DNA of 64,000 nt, taken from NCBI RefSeq assembly GCF_964204865.1, contig NC_135261.1:14756001-14820000 (forward strand), read 5' to 3'. The notes under the pieces were generated by a model. It had not been told where the DNA came from. It searched no databases and saw nothing but the letters and a program-made list of their open reading frames with translations. Below are positions 47,942 through 61,900 of this stretch, piece by piece. The DNA comes from Styela clava. Taxonomy: Eukaryota; Chordata; Ascidiacea; Stolidobranchia; Styelidae. The first letter of the stretch is position 1, and every line of letters begins with the position of its first letter. The translations under genes and the position numbers were made by a program.

Positions 47942-50900
47942 TTAACGGTACAAACCATAAAAAAGCATTCCTGTGATTAGTAGACCCAATTGAATGTATA
48001 TTTTGACAAATACACACAAGCTAGTACTCCATCCAAACTGAACTGCAAAACCCAGCAACAACCAAAAATTCCACATTGTAACAGCCACATCATGATTTCC
48101 CTCAAAGTATTCAAGATATATCACTAGAAAATAAGTAAAATTACTGAAATAACGAACACGACATTTAACAAATTAAGTTATGAAATGTGATTAATTGGTA
48201 ATGCGTTGTATCAGTGAACGGGTAATAAAACCTTCCACAATTAATATGACCTGTTAATGCGTAAAAATCTTACCATAATGGATTTAGTAGCTTCTGGTGG
48301 CAATTGTTGCTTTGACGTTTTTCTTTAAATTAATTTTTGTAATCTAACTCTAACTTTGAAATGTGTAAAAAAACTGAGAAATGTTGATAGTTTATAACTT
48401 CTTCATTACTTACCAATTAATAAAGTTTGCCATACTCCGTCAGAAATTCCGAATGCCACATAAATAAGGAAGACCGACCAAGCAGACCCCGGACTAGGGT
48501 TCCACAATAAACAATACAAGTAACCGAGCGTACTCAAAACTGTAGAAACAACGAAAAAAATATTTCGACCAAGTTTTTGTCCATACTTTGCTATTATATA
48601 CGAAAGAATCGCATCCGACAGCCCATATGTGGCCATGTGTATTCCTACCTGTATAAATAAAATAGCATAAATATGTTACAGGTTCTGCTATTGCATTAAA
48701 AATAACGTTTTAGGACTTGAATGATAATAAACGAGCAAGGATCAAATATTTGTGTACGAAGACCAAAACGAAATATTATCAAACTTTTTATAGTATCGAT
48801 AGTCTTTCCCTCAAAAGACTCCTTCTTGACTTTGCAGACCAGCAGATCGTTGAAATACGATTGCAGATCCTGAACTCCCGATCGGTGGAAAGCCATTGCG
48901 GAACCGCGCAATTTTTCATTTTTATTGCTTATGTCATTACACAAAACTTCCTAGTGAAAAACATATCCCATAGAGCGCATAGAAATCTTTGAAATAAATA
49001 AAGTAATACAACAATCTTTAATCACTTAAAATTGCAAAGCGATTGGTCCAGTAGGTGGACCATTCCAAGCAAAAGTTAAATTCCATCAATTTTATTAAAA
49101 GTGAAGTGAAAGGAATTTTTCTGAATTTTTTATATCAAAAGACATTGGAATTTTATTGGACTGCATTCATTTCACCGAAAAAGTTAAAATTTCACCCAAG
49201 TTTTTGATGTTTTTTTTTTTAAATGGCCTGAAATGTAGAAATTTTGGTTTATTTGACATATTTTGTGATGATTCGTGACACAAAGTGTTTGATTGTGTGA
49301 TACAGTTATTCCATATGAAATAGACGCACTGGATTTAAGTTAAGAAAGTTTAATGGTTTGCTGTGCTGTAGGACAGGTCTTCATCTATTCAACGATTTAA
49401 TATAAGAATTTTAAGAGATGATAGAAGCCGCTGTTCAGAAGTGGAAAAATATCTTGTAGTGTCACGTCCTGTAGTGTCACTTACAATATGCACATTATTG
49501 CAATGGATTTACAGTGTTACATTAGGTAACTTGAGTAACACATGGAGGGGTCCTTCAGCTACTGCACCAGAAAATATTATGGGCTCCCGCTGCACCGTCG
49601 CAAAAATTTACAGCACAACACAATGTAACGTTAATAATGCATGGTGGATTTGACGTCCCGTCGTGTCACGCTATATTTTATTATATTTTTTATATTCACT
49701 AAGTAAGTCTTGTGTGTATCTTTTGTGCATTTTTTTTTTCATATTCAATAAAGTGACTGCTTGGACAATGAAACAAAACATGTAGCTGAAAATTAAAAAA
49801 TATATTGCATCTAACAACATGTAAAACTTCTGGAATTGTCCTGTAGTGTCACTTGGAATAGCCTAGGTAAAGATGAGCATATTGTTCAAAAAAACAATTT
49901 ACCAAAACAACACATAGCTCCACTTCGTGTCCATAAAGTAAAATAAAAATAAAAGATAATAGTAAAATAACATACCATTGAAACACCTACCACACACGAT
50001 GAAAAGGCTCTGGTCAGTTCCGAAAAAACATAGGCCTGTGTGAGTCCGACGTAAAAGGTGATTGGAATAATTAGAAGTTGCTGTTGTCTAAGAAGTTGCG
50101 TACCAAGATCTTTCAACATTTTATAATATTGACGCAATAAACCATTCTCCTCCTTAAAGATATCATTCATACTCAATGGCTTGGTATCATAACATTCTTG
50201 GTACTGGTACTTATCTATATATATATAAATCCGAATTATGACAAGCAGTCAAAGTCAGCAGCAGTCAGCATTTCAGTCAAAATTTGTATCAGGATTTTAT
50301 TAAAAAGATTCTGATTCTTGCAAATTTAAAAAATAAACTCATCGTTTTACGAAACCAGAAAGAACATCGATTTAATTTTTGAAACATTGCTTGTCAACAA
50401 ACATGGAATATAAAAAAGATGAACAAGGAAGTCGCATTTTAGAGTGTTAACATTTCCTTGCGTTTCTTGAATATTGAGCCTAATCAAGAATATAACAAAG
50501 AATGGAATTGATTTAATTGTTGCGTACGATAAACAGTTTCAACTATGAATGAAATAGGGAGTGGTTGTTCAGTTACTAATAATATTAATCAACTCCTACA
50601 GTGTTATGACATAATAATAAAATCAGAAAAATAATCCGATTAAATACAAAAATATGGAGAAATTTTAAGGATACTTAAATATCGAAAAATTAAATAACTT
50701 GTGACCCTGTTGGCACCTTCGTAACAAACACAAAGTAGATAGCCAAAAATTGTTCTGGCTATTAGACTTCATGATAATGGGATTGAGAATCCAGAGCATG
50801 TATATATAAACAGCGATGCTTACAATATAGAATAGACTATTGCGCCAACCATTAGTCCCCAGTGCGCATGATATAATATTTTGTGTCAACTTTTGCAAAA

Positions 50901-52444
50901 CTTACTGCAACTTACTATTTTAACCATGTACCCATGTTATCTTCATCATTTGTCTGCTTGGTTTAAGTAGAATATAACAAAAGTAGTATCAATTTCAAAT
51001 AATAAATACCTTTTGTAATTTTCTATTTGATTCCATGTATTCTTGAGATATTTCACTACTGTATGATGCTTTCCTAATGTTACGTTTCCCAGAAAAAGAC
51101 AAGGAGTTATTCGTGTTTATTTTAACAGTATCAGATGTCCCATCAATGTACGTGTTTTGTTCTTCCTCGGATTTAAAAGAATTGTTAACGTAATCCGAAA
51201 AATCTTTATCTTCTTGTCCAGAGGCAATTATAGAGTTAGGTACGAAGTGCAAGTGAATGATAAGCGATGTTATGCACATCACGGTTAAAATACTGATCAA
51301 TATGATTAAAGTCAGATTATCTGACGGAACGTATTGCTCTAAAGATTCACCAACAGTATCGACGTCTTGGCAATCATTTGCTCCGCAGTATTCATATTTG
51401 TTGAAGTTGTCCGACGTAGTTGAAATCCATGAAATTGTAGTTGAATTGTTGTCTACTGCATCTTCAGCAGACTGGTCACTATAATCTTTGAATCCGTACA
51501 TCACAGCATATGTTATCAAATTCCCGAAAATCTTCATAGACGCAAATTTATCAATCGTTATTTTCGAAAAAAGCGTATTAGTAGTATTATAAAATAAATG
51601 AAAATCCCTTCCTCTGTAACTGGAAGGTCGTTTTTTGTTTGTTTGAATGAATCGTTAGGAGTATACTGTTATTACTTGAATCATTTGTATACATCAGCCC
51701 GAAAATGCGCCACGCAATCTACCGAGAGTTTGTCGAAAGAAATCGAAAATCGAAATCGAATTTCAAAAGAATCGTTAGAAAAGTTAAAGAATGCTGATAT
51801 AGTACTGGAAATAAAAGATTCGTGATCATTTATACTTCATCTTGGGAAAGTGGGGTCACGCACAATTATCTAGAGTTTGTCCTTAATTCCGAACTACGTC
51901 TTTGATTTCGCATAGCTTGAAGTTTGTCTAACATATTATATATAGAATCATATACATAGAACCTATCCAGACACAAATTTCGTTACCTGACAGCATTGTG
52001 CGTTTGTGAAAAAATACCCCGAATAAAGATTGACATAAAACGCATCTTCTTTCAATTCATTTTTCCGTTTCTTGGCATATTCCATAGCAAAGTGATAACT
52101 TATAATTGACATACACGGCCATAACATTGCTTCTCCTGCACCAACCAATATTGCTGCCGGGATGAGTGTGTAGAAAGCTATAATGATAAATGACTTTATA
52201 TTGAATTTCAAGCAGTATAACAAGCTGGTAGCAATCTCGGAATTTTAATTTAGGACTTAGTTTACCAGAAAATGGTCACAAATTGTGGAAAATTTTTTAA
52301 AAGGATCGACGAGTTTTTTCGCAGTTTCCATAGAAACGAAACGTCAATGCGGGCTTTCAATGAAACCAACATTACCAGGATAACAAGATAACCGCTTGAG
52401 AAATTTAATCCAGATCGGTCTTGCCGCTACAGCCAAACACACAC

Positions 52445-52493
<49 letters not shown>

Positions 52494-53853
52494 ACGACTG
52501 ACAAGAAGGGTCTCCTGGAGCGGAGATCCAGTTATTCAATTTAAATAAAACTGCATGATCATTCAGTTTATATAATAGAAAAATTACAGTGACTAAAGTT
52601 TTTACTTACTTGGATACAAGTTTGCCAGGACATAAAACATGTAGGTTATTTCGCTTGCAATCAGACATATTTTTATTCCAAACTTTCGCATCAGTATCGT
52701 TGTGAAAAATATCAAAAATACGGTGCTTGTACCATACGATACAGATGACGCGATAGTTCCTGATGCAAATATAATATGTTTTCTGCTGATGTAATCGTTT
52801 CAAGTTTTAGTTCATCTTCATCCTAGTTTTCACAAGTAATTACGTTCGATAAATCGAGCTTGCGGGATGTCCTAAATGCCATGTACCGCTTGCGCCAGAC
52901 TTGCCCACATGCGAAACACCGGGATTTGAGTAACAGTTGGAGAAAATATTCTTTCATCAGAATGAACATATATTTTAGACGAATGCCGATGTGAAAAGAA
53001 CTAAACAACACTGACACGCGAAGGCCCTTTATATAAGCACGCAATAAATATTTTTTAGATAACATCAAATTTTCGTTTATTCAATTTCGACAGTATTTCA
53101 GAATTTTGGAAAAAGAGAAAATTTATTCGAATATTTAACGATAATGCTTTGGTATGCAGTTTTTTAGCACTCTCGTGTCTCGAATTTGTAAACTTTTTCC
53201 TTCATTATTTTAAGCACATGTGATTTCAAATTTTTTTGATGTAATAGCAAAATATCAAAATCAGAATTTAAATACTTATCTTATTAGATGAAGAAACAAG
53301 TGAGCGATGCACAAATATATGAACACGAAAGCCAAAACGAGTTAGTACGGCCATGCAATCTGTCACAGTAGACTACCGATATCACAATCTTCACGACTAA
53401 CGCGAAAGCGGGACCGCCGCAAGGTGCGCAATTTTTGATGACGTCGTCAAACACAAGAAACGAATCCCATAGTGCCCACAGTAATTTTTGAAGTAAATGA
53501 AAGTTGTATTTTTCCAAATAAAAATATATACAATCCATAATTAAACACTGAAAGTTTCAAAGCAATTAGTCCAGTACTCAATAAAAAAAGCAATTTTTTT
53601 TTCATAACAATGAGAAGAAAATACCAACAAGACATATTAACAAAGCTATATTATATATATATATATATATGCATTCTGTGTCCAGTAATGCGCGTCTTTA
53701 CTTACCTAGGCCATCTTCTATATTGATGCTCGACTGTAAATTCAACATTGATATATATGCTGAACCCGAGAGAAACATTCCTGACAGACATCCAAGAAAT
53801 TGGTTTCTTATTGATCGCAATTCCATCTCATTTGAAGCTGCTACGTCATCCAT
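47942..53853 (-). CDS. UNC93 homolog A-like multi-pass membrane protein, seven exons
   Basis: Minus-strand exons in coding order: 53706-53853, 52610-52759, 51987-52177, 51010-51531, 49991-50209, 48414-48648, 47942-48123. They give 548 aa; vertebrate UNC93A is about 460 aa. The start ATG follows an in-frame TAA. Family hallmarks include LNLQSSINIEDGLG (about residues 37-50), YTLIPAAILVGAGEAMLWP in exon 3, the luminal Cys pair CGANDC (212-217) after N-glycosylation sites NNST, a membrane segment at about 237-261, and SDGVWQTL near exon 6's end. UNC93 proteins have a major-facilitator-like fold. UNC93B1 traffics nucleic-acid-sensing Toll-like receptors and the nematode founder regulates a potassium channel; the role of the A type is poorly defined. 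The extra length is a loop of about 90 polar residues after the 237-261 segment. The exon 4/5 junction uses a weak GTATTT donor and the second of two nearby AG acceptors, the only one that keeps frame. Confidence 0.9.
49453..49852. repeat. Four spaced copies of CCTGTAGTGTCAC-like 13-mer in UNC93A-like intron 5
   Basis: CTTGTAGTGTCAC at 49453, CCTGTAGTGTCAC at 49468, CCCGTCGTGTCAC at 49657 and CCTGTAGTGTCAC at 49840, all in the same direction. They may mark parts of a fossil transposon. Confidence 0.5.
52245..52545. repeat. Dispersed repeat with (CAGA)n tract in UNC93A-like intron 2
   Basis: A moderately GC-rich body (TTTCCATAGAAACGAAACG) leads into ACACACACA then about twelve CAGA units (52444-52492), then GGGTCTCCTGGAGCGGAGAT. 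The GGTCTCC/GGAGCGGAGA ending is partly self-complementary. It has the look of an interspersed repeat with a microsatellite; class unknown. Confidence 0.55.
53300..53670. repeat. Dispersed repeat, copy B, with TA tail, in UNC93A-like intron 1
   Basis: Second copy of the family at 12732-13232: AAGGTGCGCAATTTTT, CGAATCCCATAGTGCCCACAG, TTTCAAAGCAATTAGTCCAG in the same order, ending in a TA tract at 53648-53670. Confidence 0.6.
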
Positions 53854-55907
53854 AGTTTACAATATAGTCGTCGGAAACTTGAATTCCGGTAACGATTCAA
53901 CTCTTTAAATTGTTTGGTAATTTACAAATGACACAAAGCAAACTTAATACAATATTTGTTATTGGTAAACACGGAATATCGCAAATTGAGGTACCAAGCA
54001 TTATCGGGGGTATAGTGTTATCACAAATTGTAATTAAGGACTACCAATGGCTGAACCAATATTATGAGAACTAACATAACGGAGAATAATAACGTTATAA
54101 TCTGTTGTCATGTCATAGAATGAATCCATTCCGTAAAAACACACGGACAAAAATATGTTTTGCATAGGATTCAAGTGAAGATTTACATGCGTTGTTAAAG
54201 ATCATGTTTTACCATATATATAGTGCCCACATTAACCATATCTAAATTGCAGTCATCTCTTGATTATCGGTTTGCGTGCATGGGCTCTTTGTTGCATCGA
54301 ATTTCGTGCGCAAACTAATAAATTCAATATCTTTCCGACGCTATATGGCGCTTTTGGACCACTGTATGAAGATGGCTACCTCCTATGTAAAAAAAATTGA
54401 GTACTTGATATTCTTTCCGTTGTACCAAATAGTGGTGTGTATTACGGGCAACTTCCGCCGCTTTATCTGAAGGATTCTGTATCCACAATAGATACTGCTA
54501 TATCCAGACTCTACGACTGTTGCAAGAAATAAATCTTTGAGTATCTCAAAAAAGGACTTCAACGACTTGAAGACGATCACTCTAAAAGAAACCAGACTAC
54601 ATCATCACGAGCTGAAAAACTTTTTGTGAGATAAAAATATACTACAGAAAAATTATTCTACACTGGATACCGAGTCTATTTTCACATCGTTATTCTAATC
54701 GCCAAAGATGAATTAAATGTTTATTTATTGTTTGGTCATGATTTACTTAATAATTCAATTTTGAACCAATTTATTTATAGCTATATTTAACCTATACACG
54801 ATTTTCAGTTTCTTGTCATTGTCGTGAACCGCTAGCCTGAGGAAGTAAGACTTTAGTCAGGCGAAACGTTACAGAAATACATTTTTGTTATAGTGCGCAG
54901 TAGCAGGACACTTGAATTACAAAGCCAGCATTAGGAATGTGTATATATGTAATTTCCTAAAATGAAAGCCCGTCAAGTCGAGTTGCTTTTGACAGATATT
55001 TTTTCAGGGACATAACGTAAAAATTATAGAAAAGTGGATGGGACTGCGAGAGACTGAAGTTTACCGTGCAAATAAATCACATAAGATAATTAGTAAAATA
55101 ACAGACCACTATTCATTGTCAAGAATTGTACTTACACAAATGAATATTTGTACTGTTTTTGGATTTATGTAAGATTTTTTATAGAAAGCTAATTTAACAA
55201 GATGTGACATCATTTACATAAATGACGACTATACCAACGCTGAGGTATGTTTTTCGTAAAAAGCTGGAAATCTAAAATCGCTAATATTTTAACAATATAA
55301 TCATCAATAGGAAAACTTGCTCATATACTCTAGTAAATTAACCAGTTGTTTGTTACAGTCCGCTACTATCATTCTAATTTACCTAACAGTACGATTATCT
55401 TCATTAGAGATAATATTGCTCGCGGGCAGGTGAATGAAGGAGACTAGTATTCATGGTTATCAACGAAAAAATATAGGATCATAAAAATTAGAAACTACTT
55501 AGAATACAGGAATAGCAACGTCAGAAATATAATTTTCCCTTTACTGGTTAAGATAAATTAACATTTACCCTATTTTATTGCTGCATATTTTCATGACTTA
55601 ATTATTGATTATTGCCTGGTGTGGAAATAAATAACTCTTTTATTCTAAACCTTTGAATATACTCATACGACAATATGGTTCGAATTAATGAATATTTGTG
55701 GCTTTGTTCTTGTTATTGACTTGATATATAAGTTTTAGATAATGGAAAGGTAAACATTTGTCAGCTAAAGAGGATTGAAAGCAAGAAATAAATTAGAATA
55801 TTTCTCGCATAATTCCATATTCCACGATTTTTACTCAGGAAAATGGACATAAATTCAAATAATCATACGTTTTTATACAATTTACTCAGACAGCTTTTGT
55901 TATAAAT
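53854..55907. other. Head-to-head intergenic region between UNC93A-like and GMC genes
   Basis: About 2.05 kb holding both 5' flanks. Apart from the hairpin at 54832-54867 no feature is recognised; no clear TATA box near either start. Confidence 0.5.
54832..54872. repeat. Hairpin CCTGA...TCAGG followed by CGAAACGTT
   Basis: The string AGCCTGAGGAAGTAAGACT through AGTCAGGCGAAACGTTAC has complementary GCCTGA/TCAGGC arms and ends GAAACGTT. This pattern is common at the ends of Penelope-like retroelements in animals, where it overlaps a hammerhead-like core (CUGANGA...GAAA). Here stem II does not pair properly, so a working ribozyme is unlikely. Confidence 0.35.
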
Positions 55908-58900
55908 ATGGTAAAGTCGATACTGTTAAGCCTATTTCTATTGTTAGCTTCAAGGCAGATAGACGATCCAATTGTAGCAGAAAATATATTGAACGAATAC
56001 GACTTCATAGTGGGTAAGTCTTGCCAATTCAAATGTTTTCGTACATTCAGGCTGCTTTTTTGCTTCGAAAAGCTCCCCGAAAAAAATCTCGCATTGTAGT
56101 TCGCAACATCAGAGCCTCGTTCCAATTGTTTTGCTTGTAATATTCGGAGCTTGCTTGTTTGGTTTGGAAAAAATAGTAAAATATAGCTATTTTTAAAACG
56201 GTAGATAAGATATCTATGCTTTTTTATGTTGAATGTTCAAGAGTACATCGTTTTATATGTTATTACTCATTTATTTTCGGCTCTCCCAATCTTGAGTGCC
56301 ATAAACATCTCATCTTGGTACCGAAAAACTTGTGCAAATTTTTTTGCTAAGAATTCTTTGTATAAAAAAAACGAAAGGATTTGAAATATTGAGGAAGATT
56401 TCATTCAAATTCAAACGCTATGGTGTCGCAGACAATCATCAAATAAAATACATACTGACATAGTCTGACTATGGAGTGCATCATATTGCAATACAATCAA
56501 CAATACGATCAAAATATACATTCGTAAAATATTATAACATTTATGTTAAAATATATTTTAAAATTTTTGTAACATTAACCCTTAATGCGACAGAAGCGGC
56601 ACATTATAATATTCATCTGCCTATTCCGAAAAAAAGTATTCCTGCTGATTGAATTCCAAGTGCTTGTATTTTTGTATGGAGTATAATCTGAGAAATTTCT
56701 GAAATTCCAAATACTAGTATAGTTATGTTTCTGCAGTTGGTGCAGGAGCTTCGGGAGCCGTTGTAGCAAGCCGACTGTCCGAAATTCCAGATGCCAAGTA
56801 TGTAACATAGAATACTGCGCTAGATTGGTATAATATTTCTTTCATGCACATGAGGACAGATTAGATTTTATTTAAAGAATTGGTTATTCATTAATGAAAA
56901 TTTTGCAAGTACACTATGGATAAATTTATTAATCTGTTTGAACAACGAATTTTATCATTAAACATTTTGTCATCTCAATCTAAGCAACACCAAAAAGAAT
57001 CTATATTGCTAACTATAACGATCAGTTTGAAAAAATAATTCAGTCAATTTTATAACTTAACATTTTATCATCCCATTCTGTATTACTTTTTATGATACTA
57101 AATCGAGAAATTGAAGCCTTCCTTTTAATTAAACAGTGTGCTTCTATTGGAGGCGGGTTCAACAGACTTGAAATACCCAGTAATTGATATTCCATTTGCT
57201 GCAAGACAAGGCTACAGATCTGAGTATGATTGGAATTATGATATTGTTCCGCAGAAACGAAATCTACAAGCTTCTCGAGGAGTACGGATCATTTTTATTA
57301 TTAAGTTTTCTGAAAATTGAAATGTTTAATTATATGATAAAATTTAAATAATATACTTATAAGAAACCTGTTCTGTGAGAATTAGAATAATATGTTATTT
57401 ATGCTTTTATACAAAGCCGTCTAAAATTAGTTAAAGCATTTAATAATAATACGTAAACACCCGAAGATCAGTGAGCATAATTGTTTCTCACCTATTTAAT
57501 TAAGACGACGGATATGAACTCGACTAGTATGTAATATTTCAAGAATGTTCGAAAGTGCTACTTTTTATTCAACTGTTCAAACTTGGTAATGCTGTTCCAA
57601 TATTCTAAATAATTTTGCAGGTGGAGCAATGGCCTAGGGGTAAAGTGCTCGGCGGGTCAACGTCTCTAAATGCTATGATATATATTCGGGGAAGTCCTCA
57701 TGATTATGATTCTTGGGAGGATCACGGTGCAGAAGGATGGAGTTGGAAAAATGTGGAGCCATATTTTAGAAAAATTGAAGATGCAATTGATCCAGAAATG
57801 TCCGCTAATTTGGGACGAGGTGGACCATTAAAAATATCTCCTGTATTTACTGACGAAATGACAAGAAAAATGATAGAAGCTGGGAAAGAAATGGGTAAGA
57901 ATAATAAAAATCACAAAGCTTTAGGTAATAGTATACACAAAATTCTTGCTCCATTGTATTTAATCTACAATTACATACAAGCATGAATGAATATATTCTT
58001 CGAATAGGTTTGAATGAAGTAGACTATCACGACGACAAAATGGAAGGTATAGGTCCAATCGTTCAAAGTCAGTACAATGGTATCAGAGTATCGTCTTCCG
58101 ATGCATACCTCAGGAGCATTTTGCCAAGAAGGTTGTATAAACAGAATTTTTAGAATTGAAATATATTGAAATTTATTGTTACACAAATAAAATATTTTGA
58201 TATATAATTGAGTATTGTAATTATTTTTATAAAAAAATTAAGGTGTGTGCTATAAAAGCGTTTGTTTATTTTGTCATTGAAGTTAGATCATTTCAATAAT
58301 TTAACTCTATGTTTGTTACCTTGTTGTCAACAAAAGTGCTGTCCGAAATTTACTACTAACAAGCTGTTACACTTATTGGAATCACCAATACAGCTGTCAA
58401 TTTTGGATTCCAAAATCATTGTGAACAGTACTCCAATTTACAATTTACTTTCTCTTATCTCCATATCAACTTATCCCTTACCGTTTCATATTTGAGTGAT
58501 TTTTCGGGTAGAAGCCTTGCTTGTCTAAGAAATGATTTAATAAAAAGTCTTCTTAAAAACCTAGTGTATCGCAAATTTACAAGATCTTGTAAATTACAGT
58601 TAGAGTACACGATCACTGAAGTCGCGTATTAACAACATCCCATGTTGTATTTGATAGTTCTAATGTATAGGGTATATCGGAGTTATCTAATCAGGAGTAA
58701 CAACAGTAAGTAAATAGCAGATTTAAGCTGATTGAAGGTAACAATCGGGCTCCAGGTCAAGACAACGAAACAATCCAGTACAGGGATTACCGATAAAATG
58801 TTCAGAAATGTGAAATTTTAGTTTTAGATCCATTATAACAAAATTTTGAAATCAGCTTTCAGAATATATTGTAGACTGGTACTTCAATTTTTACTATAAA

Positions 58901-61900
58901 TAAATTTTTCCTCTTTAATTCAACAAAAACATATTACAGGAATAACAAATTGCACGTTGTTACAAATGCGCATGTTACAAAGGTGATGACAGATGAGGAG
59001 AAACAAGCGGTTGGGATACAATTCGTGAAAAACGGCATACCATTCACAGTCAAAAGCCGTAAGGAAATAGTTCTGTCCGCGGGGTCAATTGGAACGCCAC
59101 AAATTTTAATGCTGTCTGGAATTGGGCCAGCAGAGCATCTGAAGAAAAAGGGGGTACATATTATTCATGTTTTACGCTATTCAATTTTAAATGTCATACG
59201 ACAAAACGTTGGCCCCTACTCTTACATTATTATATTTTTTATAGTTTTCCAGAAGATTTTGGGCCAGCTGTCACCTCGAATCATAGCACTCTAGTTTGTT
59301 CAGTGCAAATGAATCATGTTTTACTACAAAGATGTATTTATTTATTTAGATTGATGTTATTCGTGACATCCCAGGGGTAGGATCTAATATGGAAGATCAT
59401 TTAGTAGCTTGGAGTTTTCACGGCAACAACTTCAATGAATTGGAGGGAGTGGTGAGCATATTTATTTAATTGGAAAATTTAGAGTAGTTGCCCAACAATT
59501 ATTTTTAGCACAATCTGCTTTGACAGTAATAATTTCGACCAATATAGTACTGCAATCACCAGTACTGAGTCAAACTAGTCACAAGGCAAGCTTCTATATA
59601 GATAGCAATCAATTGTAATAATGAAGACAACTTAGTATTTCCTCAAGAGGGTTTTCTATTAATTCAGAGGGACTTGCCGAACGTTTCAAAGAAACCAAAA
59701 AGATTTGTAACAGCGCAAAATGATAACCCATGCAGTCCCAACTGCGGTTCAATTATTAATGAAACTTCTAAGCAATTGAATTGAAATTGAAAAATATCTC
59801 AATCCACGAAGATGTCACAAAATAATTACTAATTAATATATACATATTTTATAATTCTAGAGCGAAGAAAACGTTAAAGAATATATTGTTAATGGAACTG
59901 GTCAACTCTCTGTTGGATTTGGCATAGATACTGCTATACATACCAGAACAAAATACTGGGGAACAGACGTTAGTAAGAGCACAATGTGAGTAACAATCGT
60001 TATTTTATTTAACCAGGAAAGCATCGCAATTTGAAATTGATTTACCACAGAGTATGCAAAAACCATGACACTGTTTTTCAACAGAAAAAGACCTTTTCCT
60101 TCAATTCAAATATTCTTCAACTCAAACCCGGATTCAGCACTACCATTTCCACACGACGCTGGGGTAAGTACGACTTCAAGCAAAATCGATTTGTTTGAAT
60201 ATTTTCTTTCTACTCCCGTATTTGCGACTAGCACTGTGCTAATAGAATTATTATTAGAGGTTTAAAGTTTATAAAACTTCACTGTATAAATCAGTGTTTC
60301 CCAACCCGAGTCCGCGGTCTCAAATGAGTCCGCGGAACGTTTGAATGAGTCCGCAACAAGTCAGAAGAAATTCACTGCGGGCCGCAAACGTTATTGCGAA
60401 ACTTACCTATCAGCCAAGTTATGATTTACGTTAGAATTCACATAAAACATAAAAAGCAAGTTTATTCACATAATATTAATCGAGTTAATATTTACTGGTT
60501 ACTGAGTAGGGCTGGTCATATATTCGAACATTAAACTATCAGAATATCAATTTACTTTTTGAAAATTTGGTAACAGGTGACGCGACAGGTCACGTGCGCG
60601 TCGCCTAATCAAACGATTGGATTTCACAACTCACTTGCGGATTCTCGACGAAAACACGAGTTAGCACACGCGTCGATAGATACCTAAGTGGTGTTTCTTG
60701 CGAGTTCGAACAACGAGGAATAAATTTTTTTCCTGGTAGGTGTCAATGGTGGCGACCCAAATTTTTTAAATTGGAAAGCGGCAATACAAAATACAACGCA
60801 GAAGACCATAAGTTTTGTTTTATGATGTTCCGTGAACGATTAAAACCGCCTTTTTAGACATTGCAAATCGCAAATTTCGGGTGCTACCGTAGTATACGTA
60901 CCAGGACATTTCTCCTTCTTTGCCTCCACATTGGTACGTACTGTACTGAAGCGCCGAACAGCTCAGATTTGTCGAATTCACAAAAATACGAATCCAAACA
61001 AAATATAATCGAGCATTTTACCACGCATTTTTGTGTCCACGCGGATTGTCATGATATTTAGTAGTATTACTTTTATTTCGTCAACACAACCGCAGATTAA
61101 AATGATAACAATCAAATTAATAATAAAGCAAAGCGATGAATATGTATTTTTGATTCACTAATATACTTTAAATATATTTTTATTAAAAGTACTAAATCGA
61201 GTTGCGCTTCCTGGAAATTTATAGCAGATAGTAGGATTTTTCTAACGGCGATGACAAATTCGCAAGATCGCAAAAAATAATTCTCAAAACTAAATATAAT
61301 CCGGCAATATATTCTAACATTATTATTTTCGCAGATTTCTGTGATATTTTAAAGAAGTAATGCTTTCATCTTGCCGTAAGTCGACGCAACCGCGAGTTAC
61401 CATGAACACAAATAAAGTGAAGTAGAAAGACATTTCAAATTCTCGTCGTTGTCATGGATTGAATATTGTGCGACAGAAAAGACCATTATACAATAAAAAA
61501 GTCGGCTCTTTCAACAAACGCGTAATTGCGCCGAATTCCCGATTTTGAAATTCGTTAAAATCTGTTGTTTGGTTTTATTGTTTCTTCACACAGAGTACGG
61601 TTGCAATAAACGCACCTTGAGTCCGCAAAAGTTTTGGCGGTGCGATAATAGTCCGCGATCAAAAAAGGTTGGGAACGCTGGTATAAATACATGTTTAGAT
61701 GTTTTCAACTCACGCCTGAATAAAACTCTTCTGGAGCAGTTTTTTGAAGTTGAGATTGACGTAAGACGCGTATAGAAGTCAAAGCTTTATTCGATCGTTT
61801 GAGAACCGTGAAACATATATATATCATAAATTATTGGAATTACAAATTTTCAAATAACTCAATATTATCCAAATTGCGATCAGGTCTGGCATAAAGAGGA

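Noticed and set aside
52444..52492. Regular short direct repeats resembling an array
   Set aside because: Simple CAGA microsatellite without spacers, not CRISPR; the genome is eukaryotic.
53669..53908. 79-residue plus-strand frame
   Set aside because: It is the opposite strand of the UNC93A-like first exon, whose minus-strand reading matches the family.
54832..54872. Active hammerhead ribozyme
   Set aside because: CTGAGGA and GAAA are present, but the bases between them do not form stem II with a closing pair.
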